From: Paenibacillus tyrphae
GTDB taxonomy: Bacteria; Bacillota; Bacilli; Paenibacillales; NBRC-103111
Direction: 5' to 3'
NCBI RefSeq assembly: GCF_027925525.1
Contig: NZ_BSDJ01000035.1
Location: 1-64,000, forward strand
Length of the DNA stretch: 64,000 nucleotides
A model generated the notes under the pieces. The model did no database searches. It was given only the letters and a program-made list of their open reading frames with translations, and was not told where the DNA came from. A program made the position numbers and the translations under genes. Each line of letters starts with the position of its first letter. Position 1 is the stretch's first letter. This document shows positions 48,352 through 58,633 of the stretch, piece after piece.

Positions 48352-50835
48352 TTAAAACTTAGCGTTTACAAGGGTTTGGATTTCTTGACGTTCATTCGGA
48401 TCTTTTGTTACTAGCTTATCGAAAAGGGCTTGATCTGTTTTGCCTTGTTTTTGCAGAGAGGCCAGGTACCAACGGATGTTTTGTCTTGTTGCTGGATCAT
48501 CTAGCGAACCCCCGATTCCGAAACGGAACATTGCTTCTGCAGCATCGTATTTACCTCGAACGAACTGAATCTGACCTAAAGCCAGTCCCATTTTTCCGGT
48601 TTCCGAGAATTCTTGACCTTGACCTTGTTCTTTTGGCAGTAAGGCAAGAGCTTTTTTGCGAGTTTCAAATTGGTTGTAGAGTTCGGAAGCTTGATTCCAA
48701 TATTGATCTTGCTGTGCTATATTATTTGCTTCGCGAGCTTTATGGCCCAGATCCGTGCTTAGGGAAATGGCAACTTCATAAAGATAAACTTTCCAAGGGA
48801 AGCTATTGAGCTTATCTTTTGTAAACTGCAGTGCTTCTTCTACTTTATCTTTTAGAATCAGACTGTAAATCTTTCTATCTACCAGTTGAAAGTTAAAGGG
48901 TTCTTTTTGCAATGCTTGATCCAGCAAAGCTGTAGCTTCCGTAAAGTATTTATCATCCTTGGTCTGGTTATAAACTTGAAAAAGTATAGAGACTTTTTGG
49001 TATACATAATCAGGATGATTCGGATGCTGCGATAAGGCATTATCCAACGGTGTTAAAATGTCGTTCAGGTTGTTATTTCCGCTAGCTGCTATAGCTCTAG
49101 ACTGATTGAATTGGCTGTCTGCGCTCAGCATCTTAACGGAAATGAAGAAAAGCAGCATAGAAACCAGTAGTATTACTGATGGATAAGCCCATTTTTTTGA
49201 ATTCAATACTTCTTTCCACCGGCCGCCTAGCTCCATTGTATCGTTTGAGATCATGATTCCTAAGCTTAAGAACAAAAGCATTCCCAGATAAACAAAACTC
49301 ATGTCAAAGTCCAGACTGCTGTGAACAAGCAGAGAGATCGATACAATATAGAAAATAAAGCGTTTGTTTCGCGTTTGCTCATCCTGATAGATGAAATTGC
49401 GGATGTAAATATAGTAAATAAAAATAAGAAAAACTAAGAATACAGCAAATCCAATGATACCTACATCCGTTAGATATTGAAGAAAGAAGTTGTGAGCTTG
49501 TCGGCTGATATAAGGGTTATTCTGGTACTTTTCGTATAGTGCTGGCCAAGCTCCCCCACCGGCGCCAAAAACGGGGTAGTCGTTGAATAATTTCATAGCA
49601 TCTTTGTAGAACGTACCGCGCTCTAACACACTGTGCTGTTGAAAGTTGATGTTTTCAATACGGGTACGGATATTTTCCGGAAGCAACTTTGTTACTCCGG
49701 TATCAGTAAATAACAATACGGCCCCTATTCCACCAACGATGACGGTAACAACGGGAATAGCCAGAAAAGCAAAACGTTTTTCTTCGAAACGATTTGTTAA
49801 CTTTTCGATCCATGGAGAAGCAAACTTTTGGATAAGCACTGCTAATACCGCATAAATTAGAGAAATCACCAATAGGTTAGTCCAACCCGAAATAGATAAG
49901 TCAGATTTATAGCCTTGAAACAAAGTAACGCCGATTGTCGTTACTTTATTTAGAATGATAACTGATAATCCAAAAGATAATACAAAATGAATTAGGTAGG
50001 TAACCTGCTTGCGCGGTTTAAGAAACGGCAGGACCAATAACAAAACAATTGGCAAAATGACCAAAGCGCCGCGCGACAATGTAACGAAAAAAGAAATGAT
50101 AATAGGAACGACCATAAAAGCATGGATACCTATCGAATACCATTTTGAAGAGGTGATAACTAAGAATATGGCGACTAGCAAGACGGCAATAAGAAAAGCC
50201 GCGTAAGAGTTGGCATACTGGAAAACCGATGTCAAACGAGGACCGTTGGAATCCGACATCACCGCGTGAAGGTAAGAGTTATTAGGCTCCATATTGGCAG
50301 CGAACCACTTTACCAGCGCAAAAGCAGCTTCTTTATTGCCAAACCAGTTCATGATCCCGAAAATTACGATAAAATATGAAGTGATGACAAAACCGTATTT
50401 GAGTATCGATAGGCCGAGATTTTGCTTTGAAAGATAGTAGGCTAATGAAAAAAAAACGATATAAATAATTTGAATATAGACCGAGTTTGCAGCATAATTA
50501 GTTGAGGCCGCTGTGAATGTCGAAATGAAATACGTAATTGGCAGCAGCCAAGCCATAATTATTGCAAGATCCGACTTTTCTTTTAGTCCCCAGTGGAAGT
50601 ACAAATAAATGGAAAGCAGGATCAAAATGACCGAGGCCCAAACAAAGGAGGAATAGATCGGTCTTTCAAAGTCGAAGTTGTTTCCGTTGAACAATCCGCG
50701 TTGGAACGGAGCCCAGAGTAGGAATATTACGAAGATTCCTGCTAGTATCCAGAATAGAATCGAACTTTTGTCGCTAGATTCGGACGACTTTTTTAGGTGA
50801 GCAGCATACACATGCTGGCTTTTATTAGCACTCAT
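48352..50835 (-). CDS. O-antigen ligase / oligosaccharyltransferase-like membrane protein
   Basis: About 827 aa. Residues about 25-560 contain some twelve or more membrane helices with the Wzy_C (O-antigen ligase) signature: a large extracellular loop ending in FGAGGGAWPALYEKY and RQAHNFFLQYLTDVGIIG near 430-460. Residues about 600-827 are soluble and TPR-like (ATALLDQALQKEPFN, YDAAEAMFRFGIGG). Similar proteins (WsaB/WsfB, PglL) move lipid-linked glycan onto S-layer or other proteins. ATG 50835 follows AAAGGAG; the open frame to 50886 lacks a ribosome site. It lies between the SLH gene and the glycan cluster, fitting glycan attachment; a polymerase or ligase for a wall polymer is the alternative. 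Confidence 0.82.
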   Translation of the reverse strand: MSANKSQHVYAAHLKKSSESSDKSSILFWILAGIFVIFLLWAPFQRGLFNGNNFDFERPIYSSFVWASVILILLSIYLYFHWGLKEKSDLAIIMAWLLPITYFISTFTAASTNYAANSVYIQIIYIVFFSLAYYLSKQNLGLSILKYGFVITSYFIVIFGIMNWFGNKEAAFALVKWFAANMEPNNSYLHAVMSDSNGPRLTSVFQYANSYAAFLIAVLLVAIFLVITSSKWYSIGIHAFMVVPIIISFFVTLSRGALVILPIVLLLVLPFLKPRKQVTYLIHFVLSFGLSVIILNKVTTIGVTLFQGYKSDLSISGWTNLLVISLIYAVLAVLIQKFASPWIEKLTNRFEEKRFAFLAIPVVTVIVGGIGAVLLFTDTGVTKLLPENIRTRIENINFQQHSVLERGTFYKDAMKLFNDYPVFGAGGGAWPALYEKYQNNPYISRQAHNFFLQYLTDVGIIGFAVFLVFLIFIYYIYIRNFIYQDEQTRNKRFIFYIVSISLLVHSSLDFDMSFVYLGMLLFLSLGIMISNDTMELGGRWKEVLNSKKWAYPSVILLVSMLLFFISVKMLSADSQFNQSRAIAASGNNNLNDILTPLDNALSQHPNHPDYVYQKVSILFQVYNQTKDDKYFTEATALLDQALQKEPFNFQLVDRKIYSLILKDKVEEALQFTKDKLNSFPWKVYLYEVAISLSTDLGHKAREANNIAQQDQYWNQASELYNQFETRKKALALLPKEQGQGQEFSETGKMGLALGQIQFVRGKYDAAEAMFRFGIGGSLDDPATRQNIRWYLASLQKQGKTDQALFDKLVTKDPNERQEIQTLVNAKF

Positions 50836-50876
50836 GATTGGGATTTCTCCTTTTGATTTCTTGGAATTACGACAAA

Positions 50877-50905
50877 ATCTTATCATAGTTTGGGGGATCC
50901 GACAA
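50877..50905 (-). promoter_or_regulatory. promoter of the ligase-like gene
   Basis: Minus strand TTGTCG (plus 50900-50905), 17-base spacer, TAAGAT (plus 50877-50882); start near 50870. Confidence 0.5.
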
Positions 50906-50992
50906 ATTTATTGAATTGCTCATATTTGAATTGAAAAAGTGTTTGAGTTAAAATTACACCACAGCATAGAGAAGACTAGGAGATATTTAAAA

Positions 50993-51976
50993 ATGTACTT
51001 AAATTACATTAATAATTTCAGGGGAATAGCCATGATAATGGTTGTAGCTATTCACTGCTTATTACCTTTCCAGCAACATCTTGACAAAAGTATTTATGAC
51101 TTTTTTTTTGTTCTATTCCAAGATAGTACTGTAATATTTGTATTTGTCGCGGGGTATCTCTTTCAACATTTATCAGGTAAGTTTAATTTTAAAAAGTATA
51201 TTCTAAAGAAAATTTTCTATGTAGTGATTCCTTATTTGTTTTGTTCAGCGTTATACTTATATTATAATTGCTTTATTGCCAAAACTATGGAAATAAGTGA
51301 CGTTCCAAAAGCGATATTATTAGGTTATCCTACTTCAGGACATCTATGGTTTATACCAATGATTCTTATTATTTATATACTTGCCAATTTACTTTATAAA
51401 ATGGATGGTTGGAAATATTTTTATTATTTTTTACCTGTTTTTTTTGTTGTCACCATATTTATTCCACGAGGGGCTAATCCTGTTGAAAATGCCCTTCATT
51501 TTCTATTTATATATGTTCTAGGTATGTTTTCTAGTCGCTTTAAAGATGAATTGCATCGTTTTACAAGTAAGTATCTTATACACTTGTTCATTCTACTTTT
51601 TGGAGTATTTATATTAGACTATGTAAACCTTTTTACTGATGAATATTATTCACCTTTAAAAGGCAATGGTTTTCTGCGTGCCATAGGAAAAATTGTACTA
51701 TGTATTATATTAGTGTGGTTCTTACGTGAGAAAGATAGTAAGTTAGGAACGGTTTTCTCAAAGATTGCGGACACAAGTTTCGGTATATTTTTTGTTCATT
51801 TCTTTTTTTTGCTACTTCTTAATGAATCGCATATTCTTGATTATAGCCATAATAATATTGTTGCATTGATTTTGTATTTTATAGTCACCATAGTTATTTT
51901 AACACTTAGCTATCTTTTTTTGGTGTTCTCAAAGAAATTACTAAAAAAACATAGTCGTTTTTTGTTTGGATATTAA
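50993..51976 (+). CDS. acyltransferase 3 family membrane protein
   Basis: A 327-aa protein with about ten membrane helices. YINNFRGIAMIMVVAIHCL at the N-terminus holds the family's R-x10-H catalytic pattern, and the central FIPMILIIYI and C-terminal FFVHFFFLLL helices are typical. Such proteins O-acetylate (or otherwise acylate) exported sugars or lipids. ATG 50993 follows AGGAGA by nine bases. From here on the DNA is markedly AT-rich. It probably decorates the glycan made by the genes downstream. Confidence 0.85.
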   Translation: MYLNYINNFRGIAMIMVVAIHCLLPFQQHLDKSIYDFFFVLFQDSTVIFVFVAGYLFQHLSGKFNFKKYILKKIFYVVIPYLFCSALYLYYNCFIAKTMEISDVPKAILLGYPTSGHLWFIPMILIIYILANLLYKMDGWKYFYYFLPVFFVVTIFIPRGANPVENALHFLFIYVLGMFSSRFKDELHRFTSKYLIHLFILLFGVFILDYVNLFTDEYYSPLKGNGFLRAIGKIVLCIILVWFLREKDSKLGTVFSKIADTSFGIFFVHFFFLLLLNESHILDYSHNNIVALILYFIVTIVILTLSYLFLVFSKKLLKKHSRFLFGY

Positions 51977-52149
51977 TTCCTTGCCGCGATTAGGGGGCTA
52001 TCAATGATTTTTTCTTGAATCAGATTTACTTTGAATTTAATTTAAAATTTAAGTTGTGTAGACTTTATAAGGAAGTATGTTACTATGGTATATAAAATTG
52101 TATTTTGGTAGAATGATGTTGAGATTTAATAAAATTTGGGAGATTTTAT

Positions 52150-52932
52150 ATGTCTAAAAATTTTAAGAGTCATCTTAGTTTAATTTATGATCTTTCGAAA
52201 AAAGACTTTCAAAACAAATATTTAGGATCTTACTTAGGAGTTATCTGGGCTTTTGTACACCCTTCTATACTAATTCTAATATTTTGGTTTGTATTTCAAG
52301 TGGGTTTCAAATCAATGCCTGTAGATAATTTCCCATTTGTTCTTTGGCTGATCGCAGGTATAATTCCGTGGTTCTTCTTTTCGGACGCTTTTCCAAATGC
52401 GACAAATAGTGTGGTTGAAAGTAGTTACCTTGTTAAAAAAGTTGTATTTAAAATAGAATTATTGCCACTTGTCAAATTAACAACTTCTTTAAAAATTCAT
52501 TTGTTTTTTATTTTTGTTACTTTTTTGATGTTTCAAATATACGGGTACGGACTATCGATTTATAATTTTCAAATTATTTATTATTTGCTTGCCATGATTA
52601 TTTTAACGGTAGGTTTATCTTATCTTACTTCAGCACTTTTGGTGTTCTTAAAAGATACGTCACAGATTGTTGCAATGATGATGCAATTTGGATTTTGGAT
52701 AACACCAATTTTCTGGTCCTTAAAAACGGTTCCTGACAATTTTGTTTTTATTTTCAAATTGAATCCTTTATTTTACATTGTTAATGGATATAGGGAGTCT
52801 TTCATTTACCATACATGGTTTTGGGAACATCCATGGCAAACCCTATATTTTTGGACTGGTGCGCTATTGTTCCTTTTCTTGGGGAGACTTATTTTTAAAA
52901 AATTAAAACCTCATTTTTCAGATGTGCTCTAA
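52150..52932 (+). CDS. wzm: polysaccharide/teichoic-acid ABC export permease (Wzm/TagG type)
   Basis: A 260-aa ABC-2 permease with about six helices. The N-terminal LIYDLSKKDFQNKYLGSYLG and the IIPWFFFSDAFPNATNSVVE segment near 75, plus FKLNPLFYIVNGYR near 205, are hallmarks of Wzm/TagG exporters, which flip undecaprenyl-linked polymers across the membrane. GGGAGA precedes the ATG, and the ATPase gene follows after 11 bases. Confidence 0.9.
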   Translation: MSKNFKSHLSLIYDLSKKDFQNKYLGSYLGVIWAFVHPSILILIFWFVFQVGFKSMPVDNFPFVLWLIAGIIPWFFFSDAFPNATNSVVESSYLVKKVVFKIELLPLVKLTTSLKIHLFFIFVTFLMFQIYGYGLSIYNFQIIYYLLAMIILTVGLSYLTSALLVFLKDTSQIVAMMMQFGFWITPIFWSLKTVPDNFVFIFKLNPLFYIVNGYRESFIYHTWFWEHPWQTLYFWTGALLFLFLGRLIFKKLKPHFSDVL

Positions 52933-52943
52933 GGAGAAAAAAT

Positions 52944-54167
52944 ATGAGTGATTTAGTAATTCAAATAAAGGATTTATCAAAATCATATAAAATTTATTCG
53001 AAACCTATCGACAGACTAAAAGAGTCCGTTCATCCTCTTTCTAAAAAATTTCATAAAGAATTTCACGCTCTAAAAAATATTTCATTCGAGCTTGTAAAAG
53101 GCGAAACAGTTGGCGTTGTAGGAACAAATGGATCAGGAAAATCCACCTTGTTGAAATTGATTACTGGAGTTTTACATCCAACGGCAGGGGAAGTTAGTGT
53201 ATATGGAAAGGTAGCGGCTATACTAGAACTTGGTGCCGGATTTAACCCGGAATTTACCGGTATCGAAAACATTTATCTTAATGGAACCATAATGGGTTAT
53301 TCCAAAAAAGAAATTGAGGATAAACTTGATTCTATTATTTCCTTTGCGGAAATAGGTGAATTTATAAACCAGCCTGTAAAAACTTATTCAAGTGGAATGT
53401 TTGCAAGATTGGCTTTTGCGGTTGCTATAAATGTCGAGCCAGATGTTTTAATCGTCGATGAGGCTCTTAGTGTTGGTGATACAAGATTTCAAATGAAGTG
53501 CATTGAAAAAATGAAACAAATTAAAGAAAGCGGAACAACTATATTATTTGTTTCCCACGCTACAGAACAAATTAAAAGATTTTGTACAAAAGCCATATGG
53601 ATAGAAAAAGGTCATATTAAGGCAATTGGAGATGCGAATGAGATTGTTAATTTATACGAGGATTCTATGCACTTAGAGATTTTAAATCAAACATTACACA
53701 AACAACAAGAGCAAATGCTGCAAGAAGAAGAAAACTTATCGGAAAAGCCGTCAACGGATAGTTCCAAGGTAGGCATAATTAATTCTGTCGTTTGTGTGGA
53801 AAATGAGTTAAGTACTTTTGAATCATTAATTGTGCAGGTGAAATATACAATTCTTCAAAAGGTCATACCTAATTTTTTGCTGGGTGTTGCGATATATGAT
53901 CGAGACAGAAAGTATATTTTTGGCCCCAACACTTATCTTGATAAGATAGAGGGTGTACCAAATACTTACGGTGCGCATTCAATTCAGTATATTATACCTA
54001 AACTTCCTTTGCTATCGGGTACTTATTTTATCGATGTAGGTATTTTTAGTGATGAAGGATTAATTTGTATTGATTATCAAACTAATTCGCAAACGATTAC
54101 GTTAAAAAACGAATATTTTACCGAGGGTTTGGTTTATTTGGAACACGAATGGAGAGTTATCAAATGA
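52944..54167 (+). CDS. wzt: polysaccharide ABC exporter ATPase with carbohydrate-binding C-terminal domain (Wzt type)
   Basis: A 407-aa protein. Residues 1-240: ATPase with Walker A GTNGSGKST near 59, the LELGAGFNPEFTGIENIYLNG stretch typical of Wzt/TagH (landmark, about 93-113), signature YSSGMFARLAFA near 148 and Walker B DVLIVDEALSVGD. Residues about 270-407: a beta-sandwich domain like Wzt-C, which in O9a-type systems recognises the capped non-reducing end of the glycan before export. The Wzt-C domain implies that chain length is set by a terminal modification, and the next gene begins with a methyltransferase domain. Overlaps that gene by four bases. Confidence 0.9.
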   Translation: MSDLVIQIKDLSKSYKIYSKPIDRLKESVHPLSKKFHKEFHALKNISFELVKGETVGVVGTNGSGKSTLLKLITGVLHPTAGEVSVYGKVAAILELGAGFNPEFTGIENIYLNGTIMGYSKKEIEDKLDSIISFAEIGEFINQPVKTYSSGMFARLAFAVAINVEPDVLIVDEALSVGDTRFQMKCIEKMKQIKESGTTILFVSHATEQIKRFCTKAIWIEKGHIKAIGDANEIVNLYEDSMHLEILNQTLHKQQEQMLQEEENLSEKPSTDSSKVGIINSVVCVENELSTFESLIVQVKYTILQKVIPNFLLGVAIYDRDRKYIFGPNTYLDKIEGVPNTYGAHSIQYIIPKLPLLSGTYFIDVGIFSDEGLICIDYQTNSQTITLKNEYFTEGLVYLEHEWRVIK

Positions 54168-57100
54168 AAAAAATTCCTTTTGATCAATATCAAAGATATA
54201 GGTTAACAAGTGACATTATAAATAAAGTAAGAGGTAAGGATCAGAGGTTAACAATCTTGGAAGTTGGGGCAAATGAACATAAGAACTTAGAGTTTTTCCT
54301 AACTGATGATAAAATTACGTATCTAGATATTAACGTACCCGATCATTTGAAGGAAGACAAATCATATATCCAGGGTGACGCAACGGAGATGCCTTTCTCA
54401 GATGGGGCATATGATTTTGTTGTCGCCCTAGATGTATTTGAGCATATTCCTGTTCAGCTAAGACAAAAATTTTTGGATGAATTGCACCGGGTTGGGAAAT
54501 ACGGTTTTGTTTTGGCGGCACCTTTCGATACACAGGGGGTTCGTGATGCTGAATTAAGGGCCAACTCATTTTTCAAAACCATTTATGGAATGAATTATGA
54601 GTGGCTTGAAGAACACATTAACAACACATTACCCCAACTGGAAAACACTTTAAAATATCTGCGACTAAAAGAAAATACTATTTATCATTTTTCGCACGGA
54701 TCCCTTGCGATTTGGGAGAGAATGACAAAGGTGCATTTTTTTGCTGCAGGGAAAAATGTACTTTATGATTATCGATTTATGCTTGACGATTTTTATAATG
54801 ATAAATTGTTCCAATGCGATTATGGTGAGCTGTGTTATAGACAGTTTATCGTTAGTTTAAGGGAATCTGAAGCTGTTGGTCTTATTAAATATAATTATCC
54901 TAATTCTAATCCATTTGATGAGAAGGATTTGATGTTATTTGATCAACTAGAAGAAAGTTTTTATAGGTTGGCTTCCGCAGAATTAAGGAGTGAAGTAAGT
55001 ACATTGTACGAGCAAATTAGAATAAAAGATAGTCAATTATTAAGTAACTTTGAACACGTTCAAAAAATCAGTGGGATTCTTCAAACGAAATTAGAACAGA
55101 TAGCAGAACTTAATAACAGTATTAATAATTTGAAAAACCAAATTAATGAACAAAGTGCTGTTATTGAATCGTATAAATTACTTGAGAGAGATCATCAAAA
55201 AACAACTAGTGATCTTAAAGATAGTCAAAATAAAATCAATCACCTGTTAATTGACCTCCATATTAAGGATGAGGGTCAAAAATTATTAGAGGAAAAAATC
55301 AAAGTAATGACTATTAAAGAGCAAGAATATCAGTTATTACAAAATGAGCTGGATAATAAGAATCAAGTTATTTTGAGTAAAGATGAATATATTTCCAAGT
55401 TAGAACTCATGGCACAAGAGCTAAGAATTAAAGGAAGAATCAAGAAAGTAATAAAAAAAATAATGCCCTCTTTTATGTGGAAAAAATTAAAGTTTGGTTA
55501 TCGATCAATAAAACTTATTAGAGAAAATCCCGCGTACATAAAGCGGGGATTGTCAGAAATAAGCAAACAAGGGGTTGGCGGCTCTTTAGAAAAAGTTAAA
55601 GCCAAACTTTCTGCAAGTGAAATTCAATCATCAGATTACTTATCTCATCTTGACGAACAACTTATCAAGCAGGAGATTTCAAAGTTTAACTTGCAACCAT
55701 TAATTTCAATTGTCATGCCAGTATTTAATGTTGATCCACGATGGTTGAAACTAGCGATTGATTCCGTGCAAAGACAAATATACGAAAAGTGGGAACTGTG
55801 TATAGTCGATGATTGTTCAACAAATCCTTTAACTAAAGAATATCTAACTAATTTAAATAATACAAATATTAAGATAAAATTTTTGAATGAAAATCAAGGG
55901 ATTTCCGGAGCTTCTAATGAAGCAGTTAAACTTACAGATGGCCAGTATATTGTTCTGCTTGATAATGATGATGAATTTATGCCCGATACTTTATTTGAAA
56001 TTGTAAAGGCTATTAATCATTATGATCCTGATATAATTTATTCCGATGAAGATAAAATTGATATGAGTGGAAATAGAAGATTTCCATTTTTTAAACCAGA
56101 TTGGTCACCCGACTTGTTTAGAACACAAATGTATATTGGACATATTTTTTGTTTTAAAAAGTCATTGTTCAATGAAGTTGGAGGTTTTAGAAAAGGGTTG
56201 GAAGGAAGCCAAGATTATGACCTGGCACTAAGAATGACAGAGAGAACGTCCAATATTCACCATATACCTAAAGTTCTTTATTCTTGGAGAGAACTTGAAA
56301 CTTCGACTGCGCTTAATCCTCATTCAAAACCATATGCTCATGAAACAGGATTAAGAGCTTTAAACGAACATTTGGAAAGGGTGTATGGTAAGGGGAAGGC
56401 TTGGGTTAATGAAACAGAGCATTTTTTTGTTTATGATGCAAGATATAATTTATTAAATGAAAAACCCAAAGCAAGTATTATTATCCCAACTAAAGATAAG
56501 GTCGAACTACTTATTCCTTGTATTAATAGTATTATTGAAAAAACAACTTATGAGCAATACGAGATTATTATACTGAACAATAATTCAGAATTAGATGAAA
56601 CTTATTCATGGTTTGAAGAAATAACTACACAGCATCAGTTTATAAAGGTTGTTGAAGCCTCTTACGAATTCAATTGGTCAAAATTAAACAATCACGGAAT
56701 TAACGAAGCGACTGGTGACGTCTTTATATTTTTAAATAACGATACGATTATTATTACGCCTGATTGGCTGGAACGATTATCAGAGAAAGCTGTGAGAGGA
56801 GATGTAGGAACTGTAGGAGCTCTACTGCTCTACGAAGATGACACTATTCAACACGCTGGTGTAGTTATTGGGATGGGGGGCTGGGCTGATCATGTATTTA
56901 AAGGGATGAAACCAGTACATTTCGGCTCACCTTTTGTTTCCCCGGTACTGACTAGAAACGTTGCTGCTAGTACAGGAGCTTGTCTGGCTATTTCTAGGAA
57001 AACTATCGAAAAGATAGGTTTGTTTGATGAAAATTTCATTATCTGTGGTAGCGATGTAGAGATTTCTCTAAGAGCTATGAAAAGAGGGTTGTTTAATATT

Positions 57101-57271
57101 TACGATCCTAATGTCCGACTTTATCATTTGGAATCAAAAACAAGAACATCGTTTGTACCTGAGTGTGATTTTGAACAATCAGCTATTCACTATAGCCCAT
57201 ATCGTGAAAATGGTGATCCGTACTATAATCCCAATCTTTCGTTACAATTCCCGCAACCGACTGTGAAGTAA
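54164..57271 (+). CDS. methyltransferase-coiled coil-double glycosyltransferase (WsaE-like)
   Basis: About 1035 aa in four parts. Residues about 20-200: SAM methyltransferase (ILEVGANEHKN, YDFVVALDVFEHIP). About 260-420: long coiled coil. About 510-720: first GT2 domain (ISIVMPVFNVDPRWL, LDNDDE, SQDYDLALRM). About 770-1010: second GT2 domain (ASIIIPTKDKVELL, FLNNDTIII, GACLAISR). This order matches WsaE of Geobacillus stearothermophilus, a trifunctional S-layer-glycan enzyme that adds rhamnoses and caps the chain by methylation. ATG 54164 (GGAGAG upstream, ATGA overlap with wzt) is preferred to ATG 54149. Sugar specificity cannot be read here. Confidence 0.85.
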   Translation: MKKIPFDQYQRYRLTSDIINKVRGKDQRLTILEVGANEHKNLEFFLTDDKITYLDINVPDHLKEDKSYIQGDATEMPFSDGAYDFVVALDVFEHIPVQLRQKFLDELHRVGKYGFVLAAPFDTQGVRDAELRANSFFKTIYGMNYEWLEEHINNTLPQLENTLKYLRLKENTIYHFSHGSLAIWERMTKVHFFAAGKNVLYDYRFMLDDFYNDKLFQCDYGELCYRQFIVSLRESEAVGLIKYNYPNSNPFDEKDLMLFDQLEESFYRLASAELRSEVSTLYEQIRIKDSQLLSNFEHVQKISGILQTKLEQIAELNNSINNLKNQINEQSAVIESYKLLERDHQKTTSDLKDSQNKINHLLIDLHIKDEGQKLLEEKIKVMTIKEQEYQLLQNELDNKNQVILSKDEYISKLELMAQELRIKGRIKKVIKKIMPSFMWKKLKFGYRSIKLIRENPAYIKRGLSEISKQGVGGSLEKVKAKLSASEIQSSDYLSHLDEQLIKQEISKFNLQPLISIVMPVFNVDPRWLKLAIDSVQRQIYEKWELCIVDDCSTNPLTKEYLTNLNNTNIKIKFLNENQGISGASNEAVKLTDGQYIVLLDNDDEFMPDTLFEIVKAINHYDPDIIYSDEDKIDMSGNRRFPFFKPDWSPDLFRTQMYIGHIFCFKKSLFNEVGGFRKGLEGSQDYDLALRMTERTSNIHHIPKVLYSWRELETSTALNPHSKPYAHETGLRALNEHLERVYGKGKAWVNETEHFFVYDARYNLLNEKPKASIIIPTKDKVELLIPCINSIIEKTTYEQYEIIILNNNSELDETYSWFEEITTQHQFIKVVEASYEFNWSKLNNHGINEATGDVFIFLNNDTIIITPDWLERLSEKAVRGDVGTVGALLLYEDDTIQHAGVVIGMGGWADHVFKGMKPVHFGSPFVSPVLTRNVAASTGACLAISRKTIEKIGLFDENFIICGSDVEISLRAMKRGLFNIYDPNVRLYHLESKTRTSFVPECDFEQSAIHYSPYRENGDPYYNPNLSLQFPQPTVK

Positions 57272-57285
57272 GGAGATGTATATCT

Positions 57286-58545
57286 ATGAGTGACATGGTA
57301 GAAAAACTTATCAGATACGCAAAAAAAAGCAGGTTCATTAAGAAGTTATATAAAACTACCGTCACTTCTTACCTTAATACGCATATTGGTGAAATTACAC
57401 CTTTTAACGCCCGGACTGTTGATTTAAAAGAAAAAAGAATTAATTTAATAGTGCCATCCATAAATCAAGAACACGTTTTTGGTGGAATTTCCACTGCAAT
57501 TCATTTTTTTAACCTACTGAGCGGCCATTTTAAGAATCAACGTATTATATTAACAGATTCAAGTCCGGGCCCGGAAGATATTGCAAGATATTCGGAGTAC
57601 GAATTTGTCTTGCCAGAGGTTGATTCATTAAGTACGAAACAAATTGTGGCTTTCAATGATCGCTATAATAAGACAGTACCTATTGGCAAAGATGATTTAT
57701 TTATTGCAACTTCTTGGTGGACAGCTTATATTGCTCAGAAGCTAATAAGTTGGCAAACTGATACTTATAGTGTGGAACCCAACAAAATGGTCTATTTCAT
57801 ACAAGATTATGAACCTGGTTTTTATCAGTGGTCAAGTCAGTATGTTCTGGCCGATAGTACGTATAAATATAATGGTCCACAGATAGCTGTGTTTAACACT
57901 GCTTTACTTCAAGATTTTTTTCATTTAAATGGGTATACATTTACTGAGCAATATTCTTTTGAGCCTAAAATAAATCATTCTTTAAAACCTTTCCTAAAAC
58001 AGGTTGGGGATATTGCTAAGAAAAAACAAATATTGATCTATGGTCGTCCTTCGGTTGCTAGAAATGCTTTTAATTTAATTATAGAAGCACTAAGAGTATG
58101 GGTCTGGAAACAACCGGACATTCATGAGTGGTCTGTAATTTCTGCTGGAGAAAGCCATTCGGATATAGATGTTGGTAATGGCATCGTTGTAAAGTCCAAG
58201 GGGAAAATGTCGTTAGAGGACTATGCCAATACTCTGTTGGAATCGTCAATTGGTGTTTCGCTGATGGTATCTCCTCACCCAAGTTATCCACCGCTTGAAA
58301 TGGCTCATTTCGGCCTTTCTGTTATAACGAATCATTATGCAAATAAAGATTTAACGAGTTGGCACGATAATATTACATCTTTAAGGAATATAACCCCGGA
58401 TGCTTTGGCGGCAGAATTATGTAATAAATGTGTTGAGTTTTCTTTAAATCCAACATTAGGACTGAATAAAGATCTTTCGGAATCCTATGTAAGTGAGGAA
58501 GAACAGTTTCCATTTAAAGATCAACTAATTAGAGGATTATTTTGA
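57286..58545 (+). CDS. glycosyltransferase, WsaF-like (GT4-type fold)
   Basis: A 419-aa soluble or membrane-associated glycosyltransferase. INLIVPSINQEHVFGGISTA near 50 begins the N-terminal Rossmann half, WWTAYIAQKL and VYFIQDYEPGFYQWSS near 170 resemble the WsaF rhamnosyltransferase family, and SPHPSYPPLEMAHFGL near 330 is the nucleotide-sugar-binding half with the conserved Glu. A basic N-terminal helix may dock to the membrane. It follows the WsaE-like gene after 14 bases with GGAGATG as ribosome site, the same pairing as in the Geobacillus S-layer glycan locus. Confidence 0.82.
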   Translation: MSDMVEKLIRYAKKSRFIKKLYKTTVTSYLNTHIGEITPFNARTVDLKEKRINLIVPSINQEHVFGGISTAIHFFNLLSGHFKNQRIILTDSSPGPEDIARYSEYEFVLPEVDSLSTKQIVAFNDRYNKTVPIGKDDLFIATSWWTAYIAQKLISWQTDTYSVEPNKMVYFIQDYEPGFYQWSSQYVLADSTYKYNGPQIAVFNTALLQDFFHLNGYTFTEQYSFEPKINHSLKPFLKQVGDIAKKKQILIYGRPSVARNAFNLIIEALRVWVWKQPDIHEWSVISAGESHSDIDVGNGIVVKSKGKMSLEDYANTLLESSIGVSLMVSPHPSYPPLEMAHFGLSVITNHYANKDLTSWHDNITSLRNITPDALAAELCNKCVEFSLNPTLGLNKDLSESYVSEEEQFPFKDQLIRGLF

Positions 58546-58633
58546 ATTATTAAATAGTAGCTTGAATTTAAATGTGCACAGCTAAGTATGAGAGTTGAAT
58601 TTGATGCTGTACATATAATGGGGGATGTAACTT

